Part shown: one piece after another, positions 1 through 7,324 of the stretch | How positions within the stretch are numbered: the first letter of the stretch is position 1 | Layout: every line of letters begins with the position of its first letter | Source: a virus | DNA length: 23,344 nt | Direction: 5' to 3' (one strand) | Virus record (IMG/VR): IMGVR_UViG_3300046471_000117 | Location: 1 to 23,344 of that record | The notes under the pieces: generated by a model | Database searches by the model: none | Seen by the model: the letters and a program-made list of their open reading frames with translations, nothing else | What the model was told of the DNA's origin: nothing | Position numbers and translations under genes: made by a program

Positions 1-264
1 CGGGTTTCGAATGATCAGCGAAGTGCGGTCCACCTCGGAATAGACGTAACGGGCGTAAGGGTTGGTGTTGTCAGCGATTGTGTTGAAACTTTCGATGGTC
101 CGCAGTGTGGTTGGCACGGGGATCGTAGCCGCCCCCAGCACAGACTGATACGCGCCGCCCACCTTGGCGAACGCACCCTGCACAGCCGCATAGACGCCGT
201 TCTTCTTGACGAAGATAGCGACCGGCGCAGCGTACGCGCCAGCTTTCTTGATCAGGATCGTCAT
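1..264 (-). CDS. Partial phage tail-side protein, 5' part only
   Basis: The reading frame opens with ATG at 264 and stays open for 88 codons to the window edge, so only the N-terminus is seen. The protein starts MTILIKKAGAYAAPVAIFVK and has two similar segments, 'KKAGAYAAPVAIFVKKNGVYAAV' style repeats of about 12 residues that alternate Val/Ile/Tyr/Lys, followed by a Thr/Pro linker. Such N-terminal modules occur in phage tail-associated proteins, sometimes before an SGNH hydrolase or a fibre domain, but the catalytic part would lie outside the window. The ATG begins 2 nt after the TGA of the upstream gene, which suggests translational coupling in the late operon. Function is not assigned. That the frame is coding is fairly safe from codon pattern and spacing. 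Confidence 0.6.
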   Translation of the reverse strand, partial: MTILIKKAGAYAAPVAIFVKKNGVYAAVQGAFAKVGGAYQSVLGAATIPVPTTLRTIESFNTIADNTNPYARYVYSEVDRTSLIIRNP

Positions 265-266
265 GA

Positions 267-572
267 TCAGGCCGTCTGGATATAGATCGTGCCGTCAGGA
301 CGGCCGTCTGCGTTGATTGGAGCAACGGTGGAGACGACAAGGAACCGCCCGCCATTAGGCTGCGCCAGCCCCAGAATGGAGCCGGAGGCGTCAACCTCGA
401 CTTGTGCGGGGTAACGCTGAGCCGGCCCGACAGGTGCAACATACGCCACGCCACCGGTGGTGTTCGTAGACGCCATCTTCGCTGCAACCAGGCCAGCCTC
501 GGTGCCGGTGTCCAGCGTCACGATCGCATTGATCGGGTATTTATCGTATGCAGCGAGAAGGCGAATCGTCAT
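267..572 (-). CDS. Small conserved-looking phage structural-region protein (101 aa)
   Basis: A 101-residue protein starting MTIRLLAAYDKYPINAIVTL, preceded by a good ribosome binding site (AGGA about 6 nt before the ATG). It is predicted to be a compact beta-rich domain: alternating hydrophobics, many Gly/Ala/Thr, and an end reading GRPDGTIYIQTA. It lies two genes downstream of the capsid gene and 2 nt from the next gene, where HK97-type phages carry head-decoration, head-completion or tail-associated small proteins. No motif allows a specific assignment. The overlapping longer frame on the same strand (71-487) is arginine-rich shadow translation. Confidence 0.65.
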   Translation of the reverse strand: MTIRLLAAYDKYPINAIVTLDTGTEAGLVAAKMASTNTTGGVAYVAPVGPAQRYPAQVEVDASGSILGLAQPNGGRFLVVSTVAPINADGRPDGTIYIQTA

Positions 573-604
573 GTTTAATCCTGAATAGTTTGGTGATTTG
601 GGCG

Positions 605-859
605 CTACAAATTAATGGTGCGCATCAGGCCGTGGCGCTCCATCATCACGGTCTTGACGCCTTGACCGCGCAGTAGGTCGAGCATCTTTTCCCAAGTCTC
701 GCGGTCGACCGTGCCGATGGCGCCGCGCAGGTAGACGATGGTGTCGGTCAGGTGGCACACGGTCACGATGGCGGTGTAGGGCAGGCGCTTGTCGTAGCCG
801 CCTGGTTGGTTGTAGGCGCGAATGTTCGACGTCGCGGGCGTCATTTCCAGGTGGACCAT
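605..859 (-). CDS. Small phage protein of unknown function (84 aa)
   Basis: The frame is open from 937, but the upstream gene stops at 876 and the first 26 residues of the longer frame are basic shadow sequence, so I place the start at the ATG at 859 (MVHLEMTPATSN), 16 nt after the upstream stop. The C-terminal half, DRETWEKMLDLLRGQGVKTVMMERHG in outline, looks like an amphipathic helix followed by a beta strand, as at the end of small alpha/beta domains. No signal peptide or membrane segment is seen. It belongs to the late operon between capsid and tail-side genes. Family not recognised. An alternative start is the ATG at 844. Confidence 0.55.
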   Translation of the reverse strand: MVHLEMTPATSNIRAYNQPGGYDKRLPYTAIVTVCHLTDTIVYLRGAIGTVDRETWEKMLDLLRGQGVKTVMMERHGLMRTINL

Positions 860-875
860 CGCGCCGGCCTGCTCG

Positions 876-1322
876 TTATTGAACGAGCGACTGAGCGTAG
901 GCGACGGCCGCCGGCGAGGAATCCACCACACCATCAAGAGTCTTGACGAGAGCCGGATCCAGCTGAATGACGTCGTCTGGTTTGCCGTAGCCGCAATGCG
1001 CCAGCACGCGAACTTTCACCGGCACTACCGGGGCGCTAACTGCGGGATCGAGCGCGGTGTCGACCGAGGTGTCGGTTACGGGATCGAGCGCGGTGTCGAC
1101 CGGGGTGTCGGTAGCGGCAACGACAGCGGTGTCGACCGGGGTGTCGGTAGCGGCAACGACAGCGGTGTCGACCGGGGTGTCGGTAGCGGCAACGACAGCG
1201 GTGTCGACCGGGGTGTCGGTAGTGGCAACGACAGCGGTGTCGATCGGGGCGCCAACTGGGACAGCGGCCAGGGCGGCGACTGCGGAATGGATTGCGGAAT
1301 TTGCATTTTTAGCTTTCGCCAT
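876..1322 (-). CDS. Repeat-containing head-tail region protein with a small C-terminal conserved domain (148 aa)
   Basis: The start is placed at the ATG at 1322 ([13 protein letters not shown]), preceded by an AAAGAA ribosome binding site. The longer frame upstream covers non-coding hairpin DNA. Residues about 1-30 are Ala-rich. Residues about 32-95 are six copies of a 12-residue unit, consensus [12 protein letters not shown]. The last about 45 residues ([20 protein letters not shown] then AVAYAQSLV) resemble a short module found after the capsid gene in many HK97-like phages (possibly the family called DUF7210; name from memory). The repeats probably form a flexible Thr/Ala/Val-rich spacer in front of that domain. 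The protein sits directly downstream of the capsid gene, so a role at the head surface or head-tail joint is likely but unproven. Confidence 0.65.
   Translation of the reverse strand: MAKAKNANSAIHSAVAALAAVPVGAPIDTAVVATTDTPVDTAVVAATDTPVDTAVVAATDTPVDTAVVAATDTPVDTALDPVTDTSVDTALDPAVSAPVVPVKVRVLAHCGYGKPDDVIQLDPALVKTLDGVVDSSPAAVAYAQSLVQ
1057..1272 (+). repeat. 36-bp in-frame tandem repeat, six units
   Basis: Units begin with GTGTCGA at 1057, 1093, 1129, 1165, 1201 and 1237. The three units from 1093 to 1200 are identical, the unit at 1201 differs by one base, and the outer units at 1057 and 1237 are diverged. Each unit is exactly 12 codons of the minus-strand gene, so copy number can change without a frameshift. 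The identical central copies with decayed edges are the usual pattern of recent slippage or unequal recombination. Because the repeat has no stop codon in several frames, it also produces long spurious frames on both strands. Confidence 0.95.
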
Positions 1323-1350
1323 GATGTTCTTTCGAAATGGATGCAAGACA

Positions 1351-1368
1351 GGCGGGCCGCAGCCCGCC
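1351..1368 (-). other. GC hairpin after the capsid gene
   Basis: A perfect 7-bp stem (GGCGGGC / GCCCGCC) with a 4-nt loop lies 12-29 nt beyond the capsid stop codon, in the 57-nt gap before the next late gene. It lacks a U-tract on the minus strand, so it is not a typical intrinsic terminator. It could reduce readthrough, or protect the 3' end of a capsid message. Seen directly; its role is inferred. Confidence 0.5.
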
Positions 1369-1379
1369 GCCAACCCGGC

Positions 1380-2627
1380 TTACGTCGCCGAGTTCTGGTA
1401 GTACTTGATGGCGCCACCGACGTCGACCATGTTGGCGCCCGAGCGGCAGAACGCGACGAAGCCGACTTGGCCGCGCAGCGTGTAAGCGCTGTCGGTCATG
1501 CGGAACAGCGTGGTGTCCATCACGTCGCGGATCAGGTACTTCGAGAAGTCGCCGAACAGGACGGACTTCGCATTCGCAGCCATCACAGGCATGTGCTGGT
1601 TGATGACGATTTCGCGACCCATCAACCGATCTGGCGCGCCACCGGCGTTACCTTGCTCGTAGCCAGGGGCGAAGATCGGACGGCCGTTGCCGTCCTTGAT
1701 CTTGCGGAGGGTCCGCAGCGTGTCGTCGTGCATCATCCACTTGGCCGTTGGACGGTAAATCGGATCGACCGAGTGTTCTAGGTCGACCAGGTCATCGTAG
1801 GTGATCGTGACGGTCTGGCCGGTGGCGCCGACCTTGCCGGCAGTTGCAGCAGCTGCGATGCCACGAGGCATGCCGGCGCCAGTGCCAACGGTGTGGTGAC
1901 GATTCTGGATGCGACCGATACGCGCCGTCAGCAGCGACTGGATGTACTCTTCAACATTGAACATCGAGTCCTGGATCAACTCGAACGGCAACGCGATCGA
2001 CTTCGAGCTGTACTTGAACACGTCCATGCTGGCCTGGCCGAACGTGGTTTCGCCAACGCTGGTCAGCATATTTTGGCCGACGATTTCGCCCTCTTCCGAC
2101 GTCGAGTCGGTAGTCGGAAACAACATCTGCGCCCCGGTCGCGGTTTGGATGGAGCTGGCGACATCGCGAACGGGGAAGATCGCTTTCATCGCCTGGATCA
2201 GCGTGCGGCTGAATTCCGGCGCCACGGTGTAACCACCCTCGGATCCGGTGGTGGTGGACATCGCCGCGCGAATATCCGGGTTGACGCGCGCATGCATGGC
2301 GTTGCGCTGTTCCGGCGACAGGGCGGACAGGCCGCCGCACAGCATTGCGCGCAGGGCGGCGCCCTCGGCAGTCTGGCCGCTGCCGGCAACGGTCGCGGCG
2401 CCCATGGCGACGACATGCTGCGCCGCCGGATCGTCCGCAGCCATAGCGGCAATGCGCTGTTCACGGGAGATTTCCACATCGATCGCTTCGACTTCCGCGA
2501 GTACCTGGTCGAGCGCCTCGGCGTCAGCGGCCGACATGCGTTGATCCGCCGGAACTTTGTTATTGAGAGCCGCCGCTTTTTTGGCGGCGATGTTGCGTTG
2601 TTCACGCAGTTGGGCAAGCTTGATCAT
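1380..2627 (-). CDS. HK97-family major capsid protein
   Basis: A 415-residue protein of the usual length for an HK97-fold capsid subunit with its own scaffolding (delta) domain. Residues about 1-65 are charged and helical ([17 protein letters not shown], then [16 protein letters not shown]), typical of the delta domain that the prohead protease removes. The mature part contains the familiar [17 protein letters not shown] start, the loop region around [13 protein letters not shown], and the C-terminal ending [14 protein letters not shown]...[22 protein letters not shown]. It forms the icosahedral head shell. A good ribosome binding site (GAAAGG, 6 nt) precedes the ATG at 2627. The gene order portal, protease, capsid is the classic HK97 order. 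A strong intrinsic terminator lies just upstream of its ribosome binding site, so its transcription relative to the protease gene needs explaining. Confidence 0.95.
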   Translation of the reverse strand: MIKLAQLREQRNIAAKKAAALNNKVPADQRMSAADAEALDQVLAEVEAIDVEISREQRIAAMAADDPAAQHVVAMGAATVAGSGQTAEGAALRAMLCGGLSALSPEQRNAMHARVNPDIRAAMSTTTGSEGGYTVAPEFSRTLIQAMKAIFPVRDVASSIQTATGAQMLFPTTDSTSEEGEIVGQNMLTSVGETTFGQASMDVFKYSSKSIALPFELIQDSMFNVEEYIQSLLTARIGRIQNRHHTVGTGAGMPRGIAAAATAGKVGATGQTVTITYDDLVDLEHSVDPIYRPTAKWMMHDDTLRTLRKIKDGNGRPIFAPGYEQGNAGGAPDRLMGREIVINQHMPVMAANAKSVLFGDFSKYLIRDVMDTTLFRMTDSAYTLRGQVGFVAFCRSGANMVDVGGAIKYYQNSAT

Positions 2628-2649
2628 GTAGAACCTTTCAGGGTTGGTC

Positions 2650-2717
2650 CGCTCTCGCGGCCGGTTTGGGCGAAAAAAAAGCCACCCGAAGGTGGCGTGC
2701 TTAGTGGCGCGAGAGCG
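2650..2717. repeat. 10-bp inverted repeat enclosing the protease-capsid terminator
   Basis: The arms CGCTCTCGCG (2650-2659) and CGCGAGAGCG (2708-2717) are perfectly complementary and enclose the terminator hairpin at 2673-2696. The right arm abuts the protease stop codon (2718-2720) and the left arm is about 22 nt before the capsid ATG. The RNA could fold into either the local terminator stem or a larger two-tier structure close to the capsid ribosome binding site. Confidence 0.8.
2673..2696 (-). terminator. Intrinsic terminator between protease and capsid genes
   Basis: Read on the minus strand this is a perfect 6-bp stem GCCACC / GGTGGC with a 4-nt TTCG loop, followed at once by eight T. 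This is a textbook Rho-independent terminator with an extra-stable UUCG tetraloop. It lies after the protease stop and before the capsid gene, in the middle of what should be one late transcript. Confidence 0.85.
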
Positions 2718-3494
2718 TCAGCTAATGTGTTGAAGGCGCGTCAGCATGCTGATGCGTTGCTGCTGTCGGGCGCGGTGATCGTCTGAGGCTTCCGGCACGA
2801 TGATGATCGGCGCTGCGGCAGGAGGCGGTTCGATGGCCACCGGCGCGTTGGCGTAGGCCGAGAGGTTCCAGCGCGCCAGGGCACTGGCCTTTGCAGCCGG
2901 TGCCGCCGTGATGACCGCGTCGGCGAATCCGTTCGCCACCGCCTCTTCGGCAGTGAACCAGGTCTCTGCCGCACACCAAGCCGCGACCTGTTCGAGCGTA
3001 TTGCCGGACCGCCGGACATACTCGGCGTACATCGAGGTGTCGCACTTGCGCAGCAGCTCGACGGCAGCAAGCATGTCGTCCTCGTTGCCCATGGCGAAGG
3101 TCCACGTCTTATGGATCATGTACTTCGATGCCGGCGTCATGTTCACCACATCGCAGGCGCAAGCTAGCGAAGTGGCCGCACTGGCGGCGTAACCTTCGAT
3201 CTGCATCGTGATCTTGGCCGGGTTTTCGCGCAGCGCCTGACACATGGCCTCGGCGGCAAACACGTCGCCGCCAGGGCAGTTGGTGTAGATCGTGATCTCG
3301 TCGGCCACGATGGCGCGCACGGCTGGCACGAAGTCCTGCGGACAGACACCGCCCCACCACTCGGCCGTGGCCCGGTCGCCGACGATGGGGTCGTACAGGT
3401 AGATCGCGGCGGTGGTGCCAGAGGCGACGACGCGCGCTTCGATCGGCGTGAACTTGCGCCGGTTCTCATTCAGCAGTTGCAGGAGTTTCGTCAT
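2718..3494 (-). CDS. ClpP-like (S14 family) prohead protease
   Basis: A 258-residue protein with a ClpP fold, responsible in this phage type for removing the capsid delta domain during head maturation. Visible landmarks are the oxyanion/substrate loop NCPGGD (residues 72-77), the nucleophile Ser105 in GYAASAAT, the catalytic His128 in YMIHKTWTF, and the C-terminal motif AAETWFTAEEAVANGFADAV. In that motif Glu177 stands where ClpP has its catalytic acid, a common feature of phage members. The last about 50 residues are a Pro/Ala-rich tail plus a charged end, probably dispensable for catalysis. It starts inside the 3' end of the portal gene (29-nt overlap) with a GAGA-type ribosome binding site, as expected for coupled head genes. 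It is followed directly by an intrinsic terminator. Confidence 0.92.
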   Translation of the reverse strand: MTKLLQLLNENRRKFTPIEARVVASGTTAAIYLYDPIVGDRATAEWWGGVCPQDFVPAVRAIVADEITIYTNCPGGDVFAAEAMCQALRENPAKITMQIEGYAASAATSLACACDVVNMTPASKYMIHKTWTFAMGNEDDMLAAVELLRKCDTSMYAEYVRRSGNTLEQVAAWCAAETWFTAEEAVANGFADAVITAAPAAKASALARWNLSAYANAPVAIEPPPAAAPIIIVPEASDDHRARQQQRISMLTRLQHIS

Positions 3495-4752
3495 CAGCTT
3501 TTTTCTCGATTATGGGTGGTGGGATCGGCGTCGATGCAGTAACTTCGAGCAGCTCGTCGCCGTTGTCCTTCGGCGGCAGGTTCTTGAAACGCCGCACTTC
3601 GTTTTGTGTCATCCAGCCGGGCTCGCCGGCGCGGCCCAGCGCGATGCGCAGTGCTTCGTTCTCGGACTTCAGGTCGCCGCGTTCGATGTCGGCCAGGTCG
3701 AAGCGCACGTACAACTGCTGCCGCGTCGGCCACATCTTGCGGTTGAATTCCTGCTCGAATTTCACCAGGTCGCGTTTGAGCGTGAACTTGACGAAGCCGC
3801 GACCCATCTGCTCGACGCCGGATCCGAACGATGTGTTCTTGTCGGTCTTGCCGATCATGTGCGGCGGCACGCCCAGGATGCGGGCAATCTCTTCGATCTG
3901 GAACAGGCTGGTTTCCAGGATGGCGGAGTCGGAAGCGGACAAGCTCAGCTGCTTGACATCGATACCGCCCATCAGCACGGCCGGCATGTGCGAACGTGCC
4001 ACGCCGCCGTGCTGGTCGGTCCAGGTCGCGCGGATCATTTCCGCCTGGTCCGTCGTCAAGGTTTTCTGAGACGTAAGCGCGAAGTCCGGCCGCGCACCGT
4101 TGGTGAAGAATCGCGAGCTGTATTCGCTTGCGCTAAGCGCCGTCTCGACAGCGCGCATGGCCGCGAACGTAATCGGCGACGGGCTGCGCAGGCCATTGAA
4201 GCCAAGGCTCGGCACATGAATGATGTCGGCCGGATTCAACGTGTACTGCGGGCCGTTCTCCGGTGTGATGCGGTACCACAGCCGCCTGTCGCCATCGCGA
4301 AACGGTTCAACGCGGTCGGGATGGTGCGGCAGAAATCCCCTGATCTCCGAACTGCGGAACGACGGCCGCAGGATTTCAGCGAAGCAGTCGCCGCGAAACA
4401 GCCGTGAGCTCACCAGGAATTCCCAGAACACCGCCGCCGTGATGTCCGAATTCGGCTCCTCATTCAGGAGCCAGTAATACGGATGGTCTGCCGGAATAGG
4501 GCCGGTGGGTGTCCGCTCAAGAATCGATAAGGGCAGCGTCGACACCGCGCCGGCAAGCAACGCGACGCCGGCGTAGACCGCACTGACGCGCATGGCGGAT
4601 GCCTCACTGACCGGCGTTCCGCTGCTGGCCCCGCCGCCACCAAGGAGATTGATCAGCTCCTGCGGCTGCGCGGTTGAGGCGGTAGCACCCTGCACCACTG
4701 GCGCACCTGCCGGCCACACACCGCTGAAGACTGTTTGCAGCCAATTTTTCAT
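3466..4752 (-). CDS. HK97-family portal protein
   Basis: A 428-residue protein of normal family length (Phage_portal type). It forms the dodecameric channel at the head vertex through which DNA enters and leaves and to which the terminase docks. Family landmarks are SAVYAGVALLAGAVSTLPLSI near residues 55-75, HPYYWLLNEEPN, the FRGDCFAEI strand, IIHVPSLGFNGLRSPSP, and the conserved late segment IARILGVPPHMIG followed by SFGSGVEQMGRGFVKFTL. It overlaps the upstream terminase gene by 4 nt and the downstream protease by 29 nt, which fits a tightly coupled packaging and head operon. The C-terminal 30 residues are Pro/Glu/Lys rich. Confidence 0.95.
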   Translation of the reverse strand: MKNWLQTVFSGVWPAGAPVVQGATASTAQPQELINLLGGGGASSGTPVSEASAMRVSAVYAGVALLAGAVSTLPLSILERTPTGPIPADHPYYWLLNEEPNSDITAAVFWEFLVSSRLFRGDCFAEILRPSFRSSEIRGFLPHHPDRVEPFRDGDRRLWYRITPENGPQYTLNPADIIHVPSLGFNGLRSPSPITFAAMRAVETALSASEYSSRFFTNGARPDFALTSQKTLTTDQAEMIRATWTDQHGGVARSHMPAVLMGGIDVKQLSLSASDSAILETSLFQIEEIARILGVPPHMIGKTDKNTSFGSGVEQMGRGFVKFTLKRDLVKFEQEFNRKMWPTRQQLYVRFDLADIERGDLKSENEALRIALGRAGEPGWMTQNEVRRFKNLPPKDNGDELLEVTASTPIPPPIIEKKADDETPATAE

Positions 4753-6581
4753 AGTCGTAGGATTCCTGGTTCGTCTGATGCTTGATGCGCTGCGATGCGG
4801 CTGAGCGCCATGATCGTCGCGACCACGGCATCGATGCGGCCGTTCGCGTTCGACTTCTTTTTGTCGGGCCGGTAGTTACCGTTACTGTCAAACAGCAGTG
4901 CCGTGTTCATGGCGCACATGCGCAGAACCGGGTTGCCGCCGTGCTGCAGCAACAGCCCGTACACCAGCTCCTCGAGGAGCTTGCTGCCCGGGTGCATGCC
5001 ACCGGTGTTTTGCGGAATCTCGACCAGCGGCACGCCCGCGTCGATCAGCTGGTTGGCCAGCTGCTGCGCGTTCCACTTGTCGTAGCCGATCTCGGTCACG
5101 TCGTAGTCCTGCAGCGACCGCATGATCTGCTTGCGCACCTGCTCGTAGTCGGTGACGTTGCCTTCGGTACCAATGATCCATCCGGCCTTTTGCCATGCCT
5201 TGTAGGGCGCAGCGTCATCGTGTTCCTGCGTGTCGATCTTCTCTTGGGGACACCAGACCCAGACCAGCACCCGCCAGTGCGGATCGGCATCGGTCGGCGG
5301 AAACACAAGCGAGTACGCAGTCAAGTCGCGCGTCGACGCCAAGTCGAGGCCGCCAAAGCAACGCCGCCCTTTCAGCATCTCGGGGTCGAACTTCTTGCCG
5401 CCCTTGTCCCACACGCTCAGCTCGAACCACCCATCGGCGCTGTTGCACCAGATGTTCAAGTCCTTCGTGAAGAAGTTGGCCCTCGCCCCCGGGAGGGCCG
5501 CGGCCTTGCGCGCCATGCCACGCATGTAATCGAGGGTCTTCGACTTGCCCAGGCCGGGGTTGGACTTGATCCAGTTGCGCTCGTCGAACGGGTCGTCGTC
5601 GGTATCGAGCGTGTAGATGTAGCCGAACCAGCTGTCGTCGACGCGCTTGCCTTCGAGCACGGAGATCAGGTACGACCGTACCTCGGTGCAGATGCCGTCC
5701 AGGATGAAGCCGGCCGTCGTGATCGCCGACAGCAGCGGCTGCTTCCGCGCACCCAGCGCGGTCTCCATTACATCCCACACGTCGCGGCTCTTCTGCGCGT
5801 GCAGTTCGTCGAACAGGATGGCCGATGGGTTCAGGCCGTCCAGGTTCTCAGCGTTCGCCGGCAGCGGCGCGAACACCGAAGCGTCCAGCAGCACGCGCTC
5901 CTGGTTGAGGCCGTTGTTGATCTTGAACGAGCGCGCGATGCCCGGCGAGCGCCGCACCCACCGCTTCATGTTGTCGAACGCGGGTTTGAAAACCGTCATC
6001 GCCTGGGCACGCGTCGTCGCCACTGCGTACACCTCCGCGCCCTCTTCGCCATCCATCGAGAACAGGTACGCGCCCTGCGGCCCGGTCCAGGTGGACTTGC
6101 CATTCTTCCGCGCCACCTCTTCGTACGCCCGGCTGAAGCGCCGGCCGCCGTCGACCGCGCGGCGCCAGCCGTACTTCACGGCGGTCCAGAACTTCTGCCA
6201 CGGGTCGAGCAGCATCGGCTTGCCGGCCAGTGGCCCCTTGATGTGCACGAAGAACTTCTCGATGTACTGGATGATGTGCCAGCCGTGCGCCGGCACGAAC
6301 ACCAGGCCGCGCGCCGCACCCTTGATCAAGTCGGTGTAGTGCCGCACCACCGCCAGGTAGACCAGCTTGCCGGTCACCAGCTCGCCGCGCAGCACGGGCA
6401 GGCCGTACGCGACATCCCATTCCTCCTGCACCTCCGGCGTCAGTGCGGCGAGTTTCGATTTGGAGAGGATGTGGCGTGGTTTACGAGATCGCCGAACAGG
6501 TCGTCCTGTCCGCCCAGCGTGCCCGTGTCCTTCCGGACCCGCGCCAGCGCCGGGATTGTCAAACATGCTTTTGGTAGCCAT
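4749..6581 (-). CDS. Terminase large subunit (Terminase_1 family)
   Basis: The 610-residue packaging motor and nuclease. The ATPase half shows a Walker A-like ARKNGKST (about residues 157-164) and a Walker B AILFDELH (254-261). The nuclease half shows the acidic residues Asp413 in GGLDLAS, Asp501 in GYDKWNA and Asp584 in RIDAVVA. These are what the family needs for ATP-driven translocation and DNA cutting. The first about 35 residues are Gly/Pro/Arg rich and lie inside the small-subunit gene. Family similarity by eye starts near residue 35, but no better start codon with a ribosome binding site is visible downstream, so I keep the ATG at 6581. It overlaps the portal gene by 4 nt. Confidence 0.94.
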   Translation of the reverse strand: MATKSMFDNPGAGAGPEGHGHAGRTGRPVRRSRKPRHILSKSKLAALTPEVQEEWDVAYGLPVLRGELVTGKLVYLAVVRHYTDLIKGAARGLVFVPAHGWHIIQYIEKFFVHIKGPLAGKPMLLDPWQKFWTAVKYGWRRAVDGGRRFSRAYEEVARKNGKSTWTGPQGAYLFSMDGEEGAEVYAVATTRAQAMTVFKPAFDNMKRWVRRSPGIARSFKINNGLNQERVLLDASVFAPLPANAENLDGLNPSAILFDELHAQKSRDVWDVMETALGARKQPLLSAITTAGFILDGICTEVRSYLISVLEGKRVDDSWFGYIYTLDTDDDPFDERNWIKSNPGLGKSKTLDYMRGMARKAAALPGARANFFTKDLNIWCNSADGWFELSVWDKGGKKFDPEMLKGRRCFGGLDLASTRDLTAYSLVFPPTDADPHWRVLVWVWCPQEKIDTQEHDDAAPYKAWQKAGWIIGTEGNVTDYEQVRKQIMRSLQDYDVTEIGYDKWNAQQLANQLIDAGVPLVEIPQNTGGMHPGSKLLEELVYGLLLQHGGNPVLRMCAMNTALLFDSNGNYRPDKKKSNANGRIDAVVATIMALSRIAAHQASDEPGILRL

Positions 6582-6925
6582 TGGCCCAGTTCCATCTTGA
6601 GCCGCTTCTCGTCGTCAGCCCAGGGGGTCGGGGTCGACCATCCAGTTTTCGAAGTTTGCGACCGGCCTTTGTCGGCACATTCTTTTGATGCGGCGAGCCA
6701 GTCGATGAAGGTACGCACGATCACGGCCAGCGGCATGCCGGCAGTAACGTGCTCGATGCCGGCGGCACGCAGCGACTCGCAGATGTATTCGTACACCTGC
6801 AGCTCGTCGGGTTTCAGGTTGATGACCGGTGGCGGCAGCGGCGACGTCACGTCACCAGGTGCAGCCAGCACGTTCGACCCGCCCACCGTCGGCAGCGCCG
6901 CTTCAAAATTTATTTTTTTGTCCAT
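6440..6925 (-). CDS. Terminase small subunit (P27-like)
   Basis: A 161-residue protein in the right place and of the right size for the DNA-recognition subunit of the terminase. The segment LKPDELQVYEYICESLRAAGIEHVTAGMPLAVIVRTFIDW resembles the helical core of P27-family small subunits, in which a helix-turn-helix-like bundle binds the packaging site. It ends with RVRKDTG and a polar Asn/Ser tail. The ATG at 6925 has a GAGG ribosome binding site about 9 nt upstream. The 142-nt overlap with the large-subunit gene is unusually long. Assignment rests on size, position and composition, with moderate sequence resemblance. Confidence 0.8.
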   Translation of the reverse strand: MDKKINFEAALPTVGGSNVLAAPGDVTSPLPPPVINLKPDELQVYEYICESLRAAGIEHVTAGMPLAVIVRTFIDWLAASKECADKGRSQTSKTGWSTPTPWADDEKRLKMELGQWLPKACLTIPALARVRKDTGTLGGQDDLFGDLVNHATSSPNRNSPH

Positions 6926-7067
6926 GCCTTCGGCCTCGTCCTTCTGCGCTGTACCTGGTGCGACTGGAACGTTCGAGCATCCACAGCACCACCACCACGC
7001 CGGCCAGCCCGATCAGGACAGGCAGGGAATCGACAACCGCCGTGGCGGCAATGATCAAATCGCGCAT
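6903..7067 (-). CDS. Short single-pass membrane protein (54 aa)
   Basis: I start this frame at the ATG at 7067 (MRDLIIAATAVVDSLPVLIG), with an AGAAAG ribosome binding site. The longer frame to 7295 crosses the GC-palindrome non-coding region and is rejected. Residues about 3-27 form one continuous hydrophobic helix (IIAATAVVDSLPVLIGLAGVVVVLWML), followed by a strongly basic tail (ERSSRTRYSAEGRGRRHGQKNK). That topology fits a tiny inner-membrane phage protein, for example holin- or antiholin-like, but nothing proves a lysis role and no endolysin is visible in the window. It overlaps the start of the terminase small-subunit gene by 23 nt. Confidence 0.5.
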   Translation of the reverse strand: MRDLIIAATAVVDSLPVLIGLAGVVVVLWMLERSSRTRYSAEGRGRRHGQKNKF

Positions 7068-7324
7068 CGTTTTCTTTCTCGGGCACTGCGTTGGTTGGGT
7101 TTCAGGCGATGGCGTTAACCCCCGGGGGGTAGTTTTGGCTCCCCATACACGGGGCCATACACGTTCGGTTTCCGGGGTCGGGGCCCCAGACATTCGACCA
7201 CCCCCGGGGGTTGCACTGAAACAATATAGTGCATTTATGCAACACATTGCTTGTATGCAACACGGCTGGCGCGGGGGGATGAGATCGATTCGCATTCATC
7301 CGCGCTCAGCCGACCATCGGGGGT
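7068..7324. other. Non-coding GC-palindrome region between HNH and TerS genes, candidate packaging (cos) region
   Basis: This 257-bp gap holds two near-identical GC palindromes, ACCCCCGGGGGGT at 7118-7130 and CCCCCGGGGG at 7201-7210. Between them is a short tandem repeat with CCATACACG at 7143-7151-like and 7154-7163 positions, plus the palindromic GGGGCCCC at 7180-7187. To the right, in AT-rich DNA, are an inverted repeat TGCACT/AGTGCA (7212-7217, 7228-7233) and two direct copies of ATGCAACAC (7237-7245, 7255-7263). In HK97-type phages the cohesive-end site lies next to the small terminase and HNH genes, so this is where cos would be expected. The palindromes are seen directly; the cos role is inferred. 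Confidence 0.45.

Noticed and set aside
71-487. 138-aa minus-strand frame
   Set aside because: Arg/Pro/Cys-rich translation overlapping the better-supported genes 1-264 and 267-572 in other frames; shadow frame.
822-1781. 319-aa plus-strand frame across the repeat region and capsid end
   Set aside because: Stays open mainly because the 36-bp repeat lacks stops in several frames; the sense-strand genes have ribosome binding sites and recognisable families.
4782-7118. 778-aa plus-strand frame
   Set aside because: Antisense shadow of the terminase genes, His/Arg/Val-rich with no domain; long antisense frames are common in high-GC DNA.
6903-7295. 130-aa version of the small membrane protein gene
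   Set aside because: The first 76 codons run through GC palindromes and repeats with no ribosome binding site at 7295; the ATG at 7067 gives a clean membrane protein.
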